A stretch of DNA of 64,000 nt from Streptomyces sp. NBC_00376 (GTDB taxonomy: Bacteria; Actinomycetota; Actinomycetes; Streptomycetales; Streptomycetaceae). Within the stretch, counting starts at the first letter, position 1; each line of letters starts with the position of its first letter. The notes under the pieces are model-generated. The model searched no databases. It saw only the letters and a list, made by a program, of their open reading frames with translations, and was not told where the DNA came from. Position numbers and translations under genes: made by a program. Of this stretch, positions 7,885 through 16,305 are shown one piece after another. The stretch spans positions 3,968,001 to 4,032,000 of the forward strand of contig NZ_CP107960.1 of NCBI RefSeq assembly GCF_036077095.1, in the 5' to 3' direction.

Positions 7885-9249
7885 GTGAAGCACCGAAGCC
7901 GATCTGCACCCCGCACGGGCCCGGGAACCGACCTGGACACAGACGTGGACGTGGACATGGACACGGACTTGGGCGCGGGAACGGGCAGGACGCCCGGGAC
8001 CGGGAACGCCGCCCGGGACCGGTCCGGTGACCCGGATGCCCGGTGGCTCACGTTCCTGATGCACGCCGCGTTCTTCCTGCTGCTCGGCGCCTCGCTCACC
8101 CGCTTCCTGCTGCGCCACCCCGGCGAGGCCCGCACCCCGTGGATCATCGCGCTCTCCGTCGCCGCCGCCGTGCTGTACGTGGTCGGGCCGGTGCTGGGCT
8201 CGCGTCCGACGCCGCGCTCCCTGCTGTGGCTGGGGGTGCTGGTCGCCGTGTGGATGGTGCTGGTGGTCCTCGCGCCGAGCTTCGCGTGGTGCGCGGTGCC
8301 GCTCTTCTTCACCGGGCTGCGCATCCTCCCGCCGCGCGCCGCACTCGCGCTCGTCGCCCTGCTCACCTTGTTCGTCGTCGCCGCGCAACTACGGCTGGCC
8401 AAGGGCTTCGACCCGAATCTGGTGCTCGCCCCGCCCGCCGTGGCGGCGGTCGCGACGGCGGTCTTCGTCCATATGCAGCGTCAGGCCGTGCGCCAGCGCG
8501 AGCTGTCCGAGCGGCAGGGCGAACTCATCAACGACCTGCTGCGCACCCGCCGCGAACTGGCCGCCACCGAACGGCGCGAAGGAACCCTGGCCGAACGCCA
8601 GCGGCTCTCCATGGAGATCCACGACACCCTCGCGCAGGGCCTCTCCAGCCAGCAGATGCTGCTCCAGGCCGCCGACCGCACCTGGGACGCCGATCCGGCG
8701 ACCGCCCGCAGCCACGTCCGTACGGCCACCGGCATCGCGGAACACAACCTCGCCGAGGCCCGCCGCTTCGTCCACGACCTCGCGCCGGCCGACCTCGCGG
8801 AGGGCGGCGGCCTGGAGGCGGCCCTGCACGCACTGGCCACCCGCGAGACGGTGCAGGAGCAGGGGCGGCTGACCGTCCACTGCCATGTGGAGGGCGAACG
8901 GCACACCGCACTGCCGGACCGGGTGCAGTCCGCGCTGCTGCGCATCGCCCAGGGCGCGCTGGCCAATGTGAAGGAGCACGCCAACGCGACGGAGGCGGCG
9001 CTGACGCTGACCCACCTCGACGACCGGGTCGTCCTGGACATCGCCGACAACGGGCAGGGCTTCGTCCCCGACGGGCGCACCACGGCCACCGGCAGCGTGC
9101 GCGGTCACGGGCTGCCCGCGATCCGGGCCCGGCTCCAGCAGCTCGGCGGCACGCTGACCATCGAGTCGGCACCGGGCGAGGGTACGGTGCTGTCCGCCGC
9201 CGTCCCTCTCACCGCCGCCCCGCCGACCGCCCCGGAGGACCTCGCATGA
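7885..9249 (+). CDS. senS: SenS-like membrane histidine kinase (HisKA_3 type)
   Basis: A 454-residue sensor kinase. About five membrane segments between residues 55 and 195 (for example FLMHAAFFLLLGASLTRFLL) are followed by a coiled linker. The HisKA_3 dimerisation helix has the phospho-accepting His246 in SMEIHDTLAQGLSSQQM. The HATPase domain has DNGQGF and HGLPAIRARL. It should autophosphorylate in response to extracellular HbpS and pass the phosphate to SenR. The GTG at 7885 follows GAGAGG at the right distance, so the frame extension to 7831 is rejected. The N-terminus carries an odd acidic repeat (DTDVDVDMDTDLG). Its TGA overlaps the senR ATG. Confidence 0.9.
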   Translation: MKHRSRSAPRTGPGTDLDTDVDVDMDTDLGAGTGRTPGTGNAARDRSGDPDARWLTFLMHAAFFLLLGASLTRFLLRHPGEARTPWIIALSVAAAVLYVVGPVLGSRPTPRSLLWLGVLVAVWMVLVVLAPSFAWCAVPLFFTGLRILPPRAALALVALLTLFVVAAQLRLAKGFDPNLVLAPPAVAAVATAVFVHMQRQAVRQRELSERQGELINDLLRTRRELAATERREGTLAERQRLSMEIHDTLAQGLSSQQMLLQAADRTWDADPATARSHVRTATGIAEHNLAEARRFVHDLAPADLAEGGGLEAALHALATRETVQEQGRLTVHCHVEGERHTALPDRVQSALLRIAQGALANVKEHANATEAALTLTHLDDRVVLDIADNGQGFVPDGRTTATGSVRGHGLPAIRARLQQLGGTLTIESAPGEGTVLSAAVPLTAAPPTAPEDLA

Positions 9250-9875
9250 CCGCGACGCCGCCCGTACGCATCCTGCTCTGCGACGACCACGTCGTCGTAC
9301 GCGCCGGTCTGCTCGCCCTCCTCGGCAGCGAACCGGACATCGACGTCGTCGGCGAGGCCGGCAGCGGCGAGGAGGCGGTCGCCCTGGCCGCCAAGCTCAC
9401 CCCGGACGTCGTCCTGATGGACCTCCAGCTCGGCGAGGGCATCGACGGCGTCGAGGCCACCCGCCGCATCGCCACCACCGGTGTCCATGTGCTGGTCCTC
9501 ACCACGTACGACACGGACGCCGACATCACCCGGGCCATCGAGGCGGGCGCCACCGGCTATCTGCTGAAGGCCGAGCGCCCCGAGGAGCTCTTCGCCGCGA
9601 TCCGCTCGGCCGCCCAGGGCCGCACGACGCTCTCCCCGCCGGTGGCCAGCCGCGTCATGGCCCGGATGCGCAAGCCCCTGCCCACGCTCACCGACCGCGA
9701 GCTCGACATCCTGGCCCAGCTCTCCCAGGGCCTGGGCAACCGCGACATCGCCCGCGCCCTGTTCATCAGCGAGGCCACGGTCAAGACCCACCTGGGCCGG
9801 ATCTACGACAAGCTCGGCGTCGACACCCGCGCCGGGGCGGTCGCCGTCGCGAAGGAACAGCGACTGCTGTCATAG
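9246..9875 (+). CDS. senR: SenR-like NarL-family response regulator
   Basis: A 209-residue response regulator. The receiver domain (1-120) has acidic pocket residues in CDDH, the phospho-accepting Asp59 in VVLMDLQLGEG and the conserved lysine in YLLKAERP. The LuxR/NarL DNA-binding domain (about 145-209) includes LTDRELDILAQLSQGLGNRD and EATVKTHLGRIYDKL. It is co-translated with senS through an ATGA overlap. In S. reticuli SenR activates the furS-cpeB catalase-peroxidase genes and hbpS itself under haem or redox stress. No such targets other than hbpS are in this window. A strong GC hairpin follows. Confidence 0.92.
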   Translation: MTATPPVRILLCDDHVVVRAGLLALLGSEPDIDVVGEAGSGEEAVALAAKLTPDVVLMDLQLGEGIDGVEATRRIATTGVHVLVLTTYDTDADITRAIEAGATGYLLKAERPEELFAAIRSAAQGRTTLSPPVASRVMARMRKPLPTLTDRELDILAQLSQGLGNRDIARALFISEATVKTHLGRIYDKLGVDTRAGAVAVAKEQRLLS

Positions 9876-9901
9876 GAATGTCATAGGAACCACTGCCCGG
9901 C

Positions 9902-9920
9902 GGCCCGGGAGCCCCGGGCC
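9902..9920 (+). terminator. Terminator after senR
   Basis: GGCCCGGG (9902-9909), loop AGC and CCCGGGCC (9913-9920) make a perfect 8-bp all-GC stem 26 bp after the senR stop. Confidence 0.6.
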
Positions 9921-10013
9921 TGACCGGACTCCAGGCCTGCACGAACCGGGCCCCGGAGCCCGGCAGACGGTCTCCCGGCACCGGCGCCCCGCCGGGCATG
10001 ACACCATCGAAGC

Positions 10014-10511
10014 GTGCTCGACATCGGCTACTCCCTCTCCCGGCGCTTCCCCGATCCCCCGCAGACCGACTACCGCCGCGCGGACGTCCATGCCCTGCGG
10101 CACGACCTGTTCTCCGGGGACGTCTACCTCGCGGACACCAAGGAGGACCGCGAGGTATCCACCGCCTGGGGATGGGTTCCGGTGCTCGACTTCGCGTGGG
10201 CGCTGTGCGACATCGTCGAGCAGATCGACCAGGACCCGCGCGGCAACCGCTCGCACCGGGAGCAGTTCGCCGAGCTGGACTTCACCGAGTCGTCCGACCG
10301 GATGCTCTTCGCGCGCCGCTTCGGCTGGGTCGACATCGAGGCCGACTGGATGCCCGGCGACGAGCCCCCGCTCACCTTCAGCCACTCCCTGCTGCGCCGC
10401 GAGGCCCGCGACTTCCTGCACGACCTGATCGCCGACCTCGCCGACATGCACGAGGGCCTCGCCGACAACCCCGCGATCTGGGACCTCCAGGCTCGCTTCC
10501 CCCGTATCTGA
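10014..10511 (+). CDS. Conserved actinobacterial hypothetical protein, 165 aa
   Basis: I do not recognise a named domain. The protein starts MLDIGYSLSRRFPDPPQTDY. It is acidic and rich in aromatic residues, with no signal peptide or membrane segment. It has a distinctive middle (WGWVPVLDFAWALCDIVEQI) and a helical end (EARDFLHDLIADLADMHEGL). Codon use is typical of the genome, so it is a real gene. The GTG at 10014 has only a weak GAAG before it and could be near-leaderless. The gene converges with the pentapeptide-repeat gene 18 bp away. Confidence 0.75.
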   Translation: MLDIGYSLSRRFPDPPQTDYRRADVHALRHDLFSGDVYLADTKEDREVSTAWGWVPVLDFAWALCDIVEQIDQDPRGNRSHREQFAELDFTESSDRMLFARRFGWVDIEADWMPGDEPPLTFSHSLLRREARDFLHDLIADLADMHEGLADNPAIWDLQARFPRI

Positions 10512-10529
10512 CCCCTCTCCTCCGCTCCT

Positions 10530-11210
10530 CTACGCCTCCACCCGCACCCCGATCTGCGCCGCGAACGCCGGCGCCAGCTCCATCAGCTGGGCCGGGCTGA
10601 TCACCGCACCCGCCAGCCGCTCCACCCCACGCGCGATGTCCAGCTCCGCGACCGTACGCAGGTCCACCGACTCCATCCGTGCGGAGCTGAAGTCGGCCCG
10701 CTTCAGCACGCAGTCGCGGAACTCCACCCGCACCAGCTGCGCGTCCCCGAAATCCGGCTCGGACAGCACACAGCCCTCGAAGACCACGTCCTTGAGCCGC
10801 GCCTTGCGTAGATTCAGGTAGTCGATCTTCCCGCCGCGCACCAGCACCCGCTCCAGCACCCCGCCGTGCAGCTGCACCCCGCCCAGCCGTGCGTCCACCA
10901 CCTCCACGTCGCGCAGCGACGCCCCCGCGAGATCGGTGCCCACACCCCGTACGCCCGTCAGCACCGAATCGATGAAACGGGCCCTGACCAGCTCCGTACG
11001 GTCCAGCGCGCAGCCCTCCAGCGCGCAGTCCATGAACCGGGCCCCCGGGCCCGACTGGTCGGCGAGATCCGCCCCGTCGAACCGCACACCGTCGTAGTCC
11101 CCGTCCGGCTCCAGGCCTCCCCCGTCGTACGGAACGAGGGGTGGGAGCCGTACTTCCGGGCGCCGGGCCGCCGGGACGGTGTCCGTCTTCCTGCTGTTGC
11201 TGCGTGCCAT
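10530..11210 (-). CDS. Pentapeptide-repeat protein
   Basis: A soluble protein of about 226 residues made largely of pentapeptide repeats with a central L/F: for example VRFDGADLADQ, FMDCALEGCALDRTELVRARF, and SLRDVEVVDARLGGVQLHGG. These fold into a right-handed quadrilateral beta-helix. Some family members mimic DNA and protect gyrase, but nothing here shows the partner. The basic N-terminal 25 residues (MARSNSRKTDTVPAARRPEV) are not repeat. The start is either ATG 11210 or ATG 11219, and neither has an ideal ribosome site. A longer frame to 11261 adds sequence unlike the rest. Confidence 0.85.
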   Translation of the reverse strand: MARSNSRKTDTVPAARRPEVRLPPLVPYDGGGLEPDGDYDGVRFDGADLADQSGPGARFMDCALEGCALDRTELVRARFIDSVLTGVRGVGTDLAGASLRDVEVVDARLGGVQLHGGVLERVLVRGGKIDYLNLRKARLKDVVFEGCVLSEPDFGDAQLVRVEFRDCVLKRADFSSARMESVDLRTVAELDIARGVERLAGAVISPAQLMELAPAFAAQIGVRVEA

Positions 11211-11300
11211 GCCCTCCATCGTGACCCATGCCACTGACAACGCCCCCGGGGCCGATGCCACGGACGCGCCCGGACCAGGACGGAGGGCCCGGCCGCCCTC

Positions 11301-11777
11301 CTACCGCTGCCCGCCGAGCCCGGCCAGCGCCTCGTCCGTCAGCCGGTACACCGTCCACTCGTCCTGCGGGCGCGCGCCCAGCGACTCGTAGAACGCGATG
11401 GACGGGGCGTTCCAGTCCAGCACCGACCACTCCAGGCGTTCGTAACCGCGCTCCACGCAGATCCGCGCCAGCTCCGTCAGCAGCGCCTTGCCGTGACCGC
11501 CGCCGCGCCGCTCCGGGCGTACGTACAGGTCCTCCAGGTAGATGCCGTGCACCCCGCGCCAGGTGGAGAAGTTCAGGAACCACAGCGCGAAGCCGGCCAC
11601 TTCGCCGTCGTCCGACTCGGCGATGTGCGCGTACGCGGCGGGCCGCTCACCGAACAGCGCCTCGTGCAACTGCTCCTCGGTGGCCTTCGCCTCGTGCAGG
11701 GCCTTCTCGTATTCGGCCAGCTCACGGACCATGGCGTGGATGACGGGGACATCGGCTGGGACAGCGGTACGAATCAT
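11301..11777 (-). CDS. GNAT N-acetyltransferase, spermidine/diamine acetyltransferase-like
   Basis: A 158-residue GNAT enzyme that transfers acetyl from acetyl-CoA to an amine. The acetyl-CoA loop is VRPERRGGGHGKALL (motif A, R/Q-x-x-G-x-G/A). The segment FLNFSTWRGVHGIYLEDLY matches the diamine acetyltransferase (SSAT) branch, and VLDWNAPSIAFYESLGA is motif B. It is therefore probably a polyamine or thialysine-type acetyltransferase; the exact amine is not known. The gene stands alone. The 133 bp beyond it (11778-11910) are C-rich short repeats of CCCCTCGCTCC type without coding sense. Confidence 0.88.
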   Translation of the reverse strand: MIRTAVPADVPVIHAMVRELAEYEKALHEAKATEEQLHEALFGERPAAYAHIAESDDGEVAGFALWFLNFSTWRGVHGIYLEDLYVRPERRGGGHGKALLTELARICVERGYERLEWSVLDWNAPSIAFYESLGARPQDEWTVYRLTDEALAGLGGQR

Positions 11778-11925
11778 GGGGGCAGAGTAAGCAGAGCCCC
11801 CGGCCCCGCTCGCTCCACCCCCTCGTTCCCCCTCGCGCCGCTCCCCCTCGCTCCGCGCCGCTCGGCTCCGCCCCTTCCGGAATGTCGATCACGCCACCGG
11901 TCCCGGGGCCGTGCGTCAATCGGAT

Positions 11926-12597
11926 ATGACCTCGAGCAGCCCCGCACCGCCCACCCGGCGCACCACCGCCGGCTCGTGGCTCCGCAGCGCCGGCTCCTGG
12001 ATCCGCAGCGCACCCGGCACCTACATCTGGCTGGCCGCGCTCTTCGTCACCACGGTGATCGTCCACCAGATGTCACCGGACTTCGAAGAGGACTTCCTGC
12101 GCCAGCGCTCGACCAATATCCACGAACTCACCGAGGACCCCCTGCGCGTCCTGTTCGCCAGCGCCTTCTGGATCGACGGCGGCCACTGGCTCCCCTACGC
12201 CGTCCTGTACACCGTCTTCCACGCCCCCGCCGAGCGCTGGCTCGGCACCCTGCGCTGGCTCGCCGTCGCCCTCCTGGCACACGTCCTCGCCTCGCTCGCC
12301 AGCGAAGGCGTCCTGGCCTGGGCGATCCGGCACGGACACGTGCCCTGGTCGGCCGCGAACACCCTCGACATCGGCGTCAGTTACGCGCTCGCGGGGGTCA
12401 TCGCCGTGCTCACGTACCGCACCCCGCAGCCCTGGCGGTGCGTGTACCTCTTCGCCGTCCTCGTCTTCTACGGCATCCCCCTCGTCGCCGGCCGCTCCTT
12501 CACCGACCTCGGCCACTTCACCGCCGTGCTCATCGGCCTGGCCTGCTACCCATTGACCCGGTCCCGGCACGGGACGGGAACGCCTGTCGCGCAGTAA
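11926..12597 (+). CDS. Rhomboid-like multipass membrane protein
   Basis: A 223-residue membrane protein with about six hydrophobic segments. DIGVSYALAG resembles the rhomboid serine motif (G-x-S-x) and DLGHFTAVLIG carries a histidine in the last helix, so a Ser-His dyad for intramembrane proteolysis is possible. The usual GASG is changed to GVSY, so it may be one of the rhomboid-like proteins of uncertain activity common in Streptomyces. The ATG at 11926 is chosen over the GTG at 11911 because the family starts near it; no clear ribosome site is visible for either. It is 51 bp upstream of the FAD oxidoreductase. Confidence 0.75.
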   Translation: MTSSSPAPPTRRTTAGSWLRSAGSWIRSAPGTYIWLAALFVTTVIVHQMSPDFEEDFLRQRSTNIHELTEDPLRVLFASAFWIDGGHWLPYAVLYTVFHAPAERWLGTLRWLAVALLAHVLASLASEGVLAWAIRHGHVPWSAANTLDIGVSYALAGVIAVLTYRTPQPWRCVYLFAVLVFYGIPLVAGRSFTDLGHFTAVLIGLACYPLTRSRHGTGTPVAQ

Positions 12598-12648
12598 CGT
12601 CCCGCCCGAGAGCCAACAGGGCTTCACACCGGACAAATCAGGGGCAAC

Positions 12649-14049
12649 ATGAGCACCGTCAGCACCGTCAACGGCGGCATATCGTTCTGGTACGCGGACC
12701 AAGGCACCCCCCTCGCCCGGGAGCCTCTGCCCGGCGACGCCACCGCCGACATCTGCATCGTCGGGGGCGGGTACACCGGGCTGTGGACCGCCTACTACCT
12801 CAAGAAGGCCGTCCCCTTCCTCAACATCACCGTCCTCGAAGCCAAGTTCTGCGGCTACGGCGCCTCCGGGCGCAACGGCGGCTGGCTCTACAACGGCATC
12901 GCGGGCCGCGACCGCTACGCGAAGCTCCACGGCCACGAGGCCGCCGTCCGACTCCAGCAGGCGATGAACGAGACGGTCGACGAGGTCGTACGGGTGGCCG
13001 CCGAGGAGGGCATCGACGCCGACATCCATCAGGGCGGCGTCCTCGAAGTCGCCTACACACCCGCGCAGCTGGCCAGGCTCAAGGACTTCCACTCCGTCGA
13101 GATCGCCTTCGGCGAGACCGACCGTGTGCTGCGCGGCGCCCGCGAGACCTGCGAACGCGTCAACGTCACCGGGGCCGTCGGCTCCTCCTGGACCCCGCAC
13201 GGCGCCCGGCTGCACCCGGTCAAGCTCGTCCAGGGCCTCGCCGCGACCGTCGAGGCGCTCGGCGTCACCATCCACGAGTCGACGCCGGTCACCGAGATCA
13301 AGCCCAAGCACGCGCACACCCCGTACGGCACCGTCCGCGCCCCGTACATCCTGCGCTGCACCGAGGGCTTCACCGCGAATCTCAAGGGCCAGCGGCGCAC
13401 CTGGCTCCCCATGAACTCCTCGATGATCGCCACCGAGCCGCTCCCCCGATCGGTCTGGGACAACATCGGCTGGGACGGCCGCGAGACCCTCGGCGACATG
13501 GCCCACGCCTACATGTACGCCCAGCGCACCGCCGACGACCGCATCGCGCTCGGCGGCCGCGGCGTCCCTTACCGCTTCGGCTCGGGCACGGACAACGACG
13601 GTCGCACCCAGCCCGCCACCATCGAGGCCCTCCGCGACATCCTGGTCCGCTTCTTCCCCAGCACCGCGGGGGCCCGCATCGACCACGCCTGGTCCGGCGT
13701 CCTCGGCGTCCCGCGCGACTGGTGTGCCACGGTCACCCTGGACCGTTCCACCGGGCTCGGCTGGGCGGGCGGCTACGTCGGCTCCGGCGTCGCCACCACC
13801 AACCTCGCCGCCCGCACCCTGCGCGACCTGATCCAGCAGGACTCCGGCCAGTCGGGCCCCACCGATCTGACCACCCTCCCCTGGGTCGGCCACAAGGTCC
13901 GCCGCTGGGAGCCGGAACCCTTCCGCTGGATCGGCGTCCACGGCATGTACGCCGCCTACCGCGCCGCCGACCGCCGCGAACTCACCTCGCCGCGGGCCGG
14001 CACGGACCCCGTCGCGAAGGCAGCGGACCGGCTGGCCGGGCGGCACTGA
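12649..14049 (+). CDS. FAD-dependent oxidoreductase of the DAO (D-amino acid oxidase/PuuB) family
   Basis: A 466-residue flavoenzyme. ADICIVGGGYTGLWTAYYL (about 35-53) is the GxGxxG Rossmann motif that binds FAD. It is followed by the acidic residue of VLEAKFCGYGASGRNGGWL, characteristic of PuuB/gamma-glutamylputrescine oxidase-type members. HAWSGVLGVPRDWCATV and GWAGGYVGSGVATTNLAAR form the C-terminal FAD site. It probably oxidises an amine or amino acid to an imine with H2O2 release; the substrate is unknown. AGGGG precedes the ATG. No glutamine-synthetase-like partner lies near, so the putrescine route is not supported. A strong hairpin follows the stop. Confidence 0.88.
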   Translation: MSTVSTVNGGISFWYADQGTPLAREPLPGDATADICIVGGGYTGLWTAYYLKKAVPFLNITVLEAKFCGYGASGRNGGWLYNGIAGRDRYAKLHGHEAAVRLQQAMNETVDEVVRVAAEEGIDADIHQGGVLEVAYTPAQLARLKDFHSVEIAFGETDRVLRGARETCERVNVTGAVGSSWTPHGARLHPVKLVQGLAATVEALGVTIHESTPVTEIKPKHAHTPYGTVRAPYILRCTEGFTANLKGQRRTWLPMNSSMIATEPLPRSVWDNIGWDGRETLGDMAHAYMYAQRTADDRIALGGRGVPYRFGSGTDNDGRTQPATIEALRDILVRFFPSTAGARIDHAWSGVLGVPRDWCATVTLDRSTGLGWAGGYVGSGVATTNLAARTLRDLIQQDSGQSGPTDLTTLPWVGHKVRRWEPEPFRWIGVHGMYAAYRAADRRELTSPRAGTDPVAKAADRLAGRH

Positions 14050-14061
14050 CCGGAGAACGGA

Positions 14062-14095
14062 CGGGCACCCGCCACCGGGTGGTGGCGGGTGCCCG
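14062..14095 (+). terminator. Terminator after the FAD oxidoreductase gene
   Basis: A perfect 15-bp stem (CGGGCACCCGCCACC, 14062-14076, with 14081-14095) and a four-base GGGT loop, 13 bp after the stop. Confidence 0.85.
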
Positions 14096-14127
14096 TGGTT
14101 CGTTCGGTCAGCTCTGCGGAGAGCGTG

Positions 14128-14450
14128 TCACTTCACGTGGCAGATGTTCTTGCCGTGGCACGGCTTCGGCTCGGGCTTGGACTTCTTGTCTTGCTTGCCG
14201 CGGCACGGCTTGGGCTTCGGCTTGCAGTGCTTGTCGTCGCACGGCTTCTTCTCTTCGTCAGCCGCAACCCGGGCTCGGGCCCGGACCGGACCTCCAGGGT
14301 GACGCCGTCGGGCGGCGACTGGACCGGGGTGCCGTTGTCACGCCCGTGTGCGACGGCGGTGTTGGTGACCGAACCGGCCGTGCCGTCCGCCTGTGTCTCA
14401 GCGTCATGCCGCGCAAGGTATGGACTCGTCCCGGCAGCCGGACCCAACAC
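14128..14450 (-). pseudogene. Frameshifted remnant of a surface protein (DUF11-like repeat plus Lys/Pro/Cys-rich tail)
   Basis: One frame reads TAGSVTNTAVAHGRDNGTPV and then SPPDGVTLEV, which looks like the end of a DUF11/DUF7507-type extracellular repeat. Downstream, the adjacent frame reads EEKKPCDDKHCKPKPKPCRG and on to KSKPEPKPCHGKNICHVK with a proper TGA at 14128. The two pieces are in different frames, and the second has no start codon of its own after the preceding stop. The simplest reading is a fragment of a larger cell-surface protein that lost its 5' part and gained a frameshift near 14260. It lies at the border between core genes and the accessory segment. The rest of the gap up to 14580 shows no coding sense. 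Confidence 0.5.
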
Positions 14451-14580
14451 GCCCCGCGACCGCCGTCCTCACTTCTTCCGCCGTACGCATCCGGACTACG
14501 GCCGCCTGCAACGGGGCGCCCGAACGGCTCCGGCCGAGCGCGACCGGCTCCGGCAGCCGAAGCCGGCAGCCGGGAACGGC

Positions 14581-14616
14581 GGAAGGCCGGTGCCCCTCCA
14601 GGGACACCGGCCTTCC
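14581..14616 (-). terminator. Terminator of the DHA2 exporter gene
   Basis: GGAAGGCCGGTG (14581-14592) pairs perfectly with CACCGGCCTTCC (14605-14616) around a 12-base loop, directly after the exporter stop codon. Confidence 0.75.
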
Positions 14617-14625
14617 TCGCGGGGA

Positions 14626-16131
14626 TCAGGCGACGAGCTCGGCGTCCGCCGCCTCGGCGGGCTCGGGCCTGGTGTCGCGCATGACCAGGGCGGCCAGGAC
14701 CGCGGCGGCCAGGACGCCGATCGCGCTGATGGTGAAGGTGGTCGACATCGAGGAGGTGAAGGCGTCCCGGGCGGCCCGGATCGGGCCGGCGTCGCCGTGG
14801 GCCAGGGACAGCGCGTCGGTGATCGAGCGCTTCGCCTGCTCAGGGGCGCCGGCGGGCATCTCGCGGGCGTAGCCGCTGGACAGGAGCGAGCCGAGGATCG
14901 CGATGCCGAGCGCGGTGCCGGCCTGCTGGATGGTGTCGTTCAGGGCCGAGCCGACGCCCGCCTGCTCCGCCGGGATGGTGCCCATCAGCGCGCCGATCGC
15001 GGCCGGCATCGCCACCCCCGCGCCGAGGCCGAGCAGACCGAGCGCGACCGCCGGAAGCGTGAAGCCGGTGTCCGGCGAGACGGAGGTCAGCAGCGCGAAG
15101 GCGCCGGCCATCACGATCATCCCGGCCAGCACCAGCGGCCGGTTGCCGGTCCTTGCGGCGAGCCCGGCGCCGACGGTGTTGCCGATCAACGCGGCGACGG
15201 CCAGCGGCACGAACGCCAGGCCCGCCTTGACCGGCGAGTAGCCGAGCACGAACTGCAGGTACTGGGTGAACACCAGCAGCAGGCCGCCGTTGCCGATCTG
15301 CACCAGGGTCAGCGAGAGCGAACCGCCGCTGAAGTTGCGGTGCTTGAACAGGACCAGCGGCACCATCGGCGCGGAGGTGACGTTCTCCCAGACCACGAAT
15401 CCGACGAGGGCGACGACCGCGACGGCCAGGGTGATCGCGGACCGGCCGCCGAAGGCACCGTGCTGCGGGATCTCGATGATCCACCAGACCAGGGCGGTCA
15501 TGCCGGCCGCGGAGAGCACCGCGCCGAGCGGGTCGGCCTTCTGCCACGGCCCCTTCGACTCCGGCATGAGGGTGAGGCCCGCGATGACGGCGAGCACCAC
15601 GACCGGGACGTTGATGAAGAAGATCGAGTGCCAGGAGAAGTGGTCGATCAGCACACCGCCGAGCACCGGGCTGCCGACCAGGCCGAGCATCGCCACCGAA
15701 CTCCACACCGCCATCGCCCTGCCGCGCTCCTGCTCGTCGAAGACGGTGATGAGGATCGACAGCGTCGACGGCATGATCAGGGCCCCGCCGACACCCATCG
15801 CGATCCGCGCGGCGATCACCTCACCGGGGTTCGCGCAGAAGGTCGCGGCCAGCGACGCCGCCCCGAAGAGCAGCAGGCCGATGATCATGACCTTCCGGCG
15901 GCCGAACCGGTCACCGAGGCTGCCCGAGGTGAGCAGGAGACCGGCGAAGACCAGGATGTACGAGTCGAGGATCCACTGCGTGTCCTGGGCGCTCGCGCCG
16001 ATGTCCTCGGTCATCGACGGCACCCCGACGGTCAGCGCCATGCTGTCGACCACCAGCACCAGCGAGCTGAGGCACAGCACGATCAGGATCCACCAGCGGC
16101 GTGGATCACGGGTCTCCGCGACGGTTTCCAT
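14626..16131 (-). CDS. DHA2-family (14-TM) MFS drug exporter
   Basis: A 501-residue proton-driven exporter of the EmrB/QacA (DHA2) type with about 14 membrane helices. Motif A is GSLGDRFGRRKVM after helix 2. The motif C-like region is SPVLGGVLIDHFSWHSIFFIN, typical of antiporters, and the N-terminal RWWILIVLCLSSLVLVVDSM carries the helix-1 acidic residue. It should expel a lipophilic drug or an internal metabolite. The ATG at 16131 has GGGGGAG before it. It is divergent from a TetR gene across 174 bp containing repeated operator-like dyads, the classic layout of a drug-inducible pump. A hairpin closes the gene. Confidence 0.92.
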   Translation of the reverse strand: METVAETRDPRRWWILIVLCLSSLVLVVDSMALTVGVPSMTEDIGASAQDTQWILDSYILVFAGLLLTSGSLGDRFGRRKVMIIGLLLFGAASLAATFCANPGEVIAARIAMGVGGALIMPSTLSILITVFDEQERGRAMAVWSSVAMLGLVGSPVLGGVLIDHFSWHSIFFINVPVVVLAVIAGLTLMPESKGPWQKADPLGAVLSAAGMTALVWWIIEIPQHGAFGGRSAITLAVAVVALVGFVVWENVTSAPMVPLVLFKHRNFSGGSLSLTLVQIGNGGLLLVFTQYLQFVLGYSPVKAGLAFVPLAVAALIGNTVGAGLAARTGNRPLVLAGMIVMAGAFALLTSVSPDTGFTLPAVALGLLGLGAGVAMPAAIGALMGTIPAEQAGVGSALNDTIQQAGTALGIAILGSLLSSGYAREMPAGAPEQAKRSITDALSLAHGDAGPIRAARDAFTSSMSTTFTISAIGVLAAAVLAALVMRDTRPEPAEAADAELVA

Positions 16132-16180
16132 GAGGCTCCCCCTTCGACTTGGCCGCGCACACCATTCCCTGGATGCGCAC

Positions 16181-16220
16181 ATCGTTCCTTCGGCGCGAAC
16201 GCCGTTCCTTCGTTGCGAAC
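16181..16220. repeat. 20-bp tandem repeat upstream of the exporter gene
   Basis: Two head-to-tail 20-bp units with the shared core CGTTCCTTCG, two variable bases and GCGAAC (16183-16200 and 16203-16220). They lie between the exporter start and the TetR gene. The second unit runs into the first GCGAAC dyad. Confidence 0.6.
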
Positions 16221-16287
16221 ACTGTACGCAGACGAGTACGGCGTGCGCAACAGCCCCTCATGTACGCTCGACGCGAACGGTGTACGC
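16215..16287. promoter_or_regulatory. Paired TetR-operator candidates between exporter and tetR genes
   Basis: GCGAACACTGTACGC (16215-16229) and GCGAACGGTGTACGC (16273-16287) are the same imperfect dyad, GCGAAC-N3-GTACGC, with starts 58 bp apart. They flank the divergent promoter region. The second copy ends 18 bp before the tetR start codon, so the regulator probably represses both itself and the pump. Confidence 0.65.
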
Positions 16288-16305
16288 ACCTGAGGAGGAG
16301 CCGTC

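Noticed and set aside
11778..11910. C-rich short repeats between the GNAT and rhomboid-like genes
   Set aside because: Irregular low-complexity sequence without a fixed unit or symmetry.
11493..14684. A 1063-codon open frame on the + strand
   Set aside because: It overlaps the GNAT, rhomboid-like, FAD-oxidoreductase and exporter genes in other frames. It is Arg/Pro/His-rich with no domain, a typical high-GC shadow.
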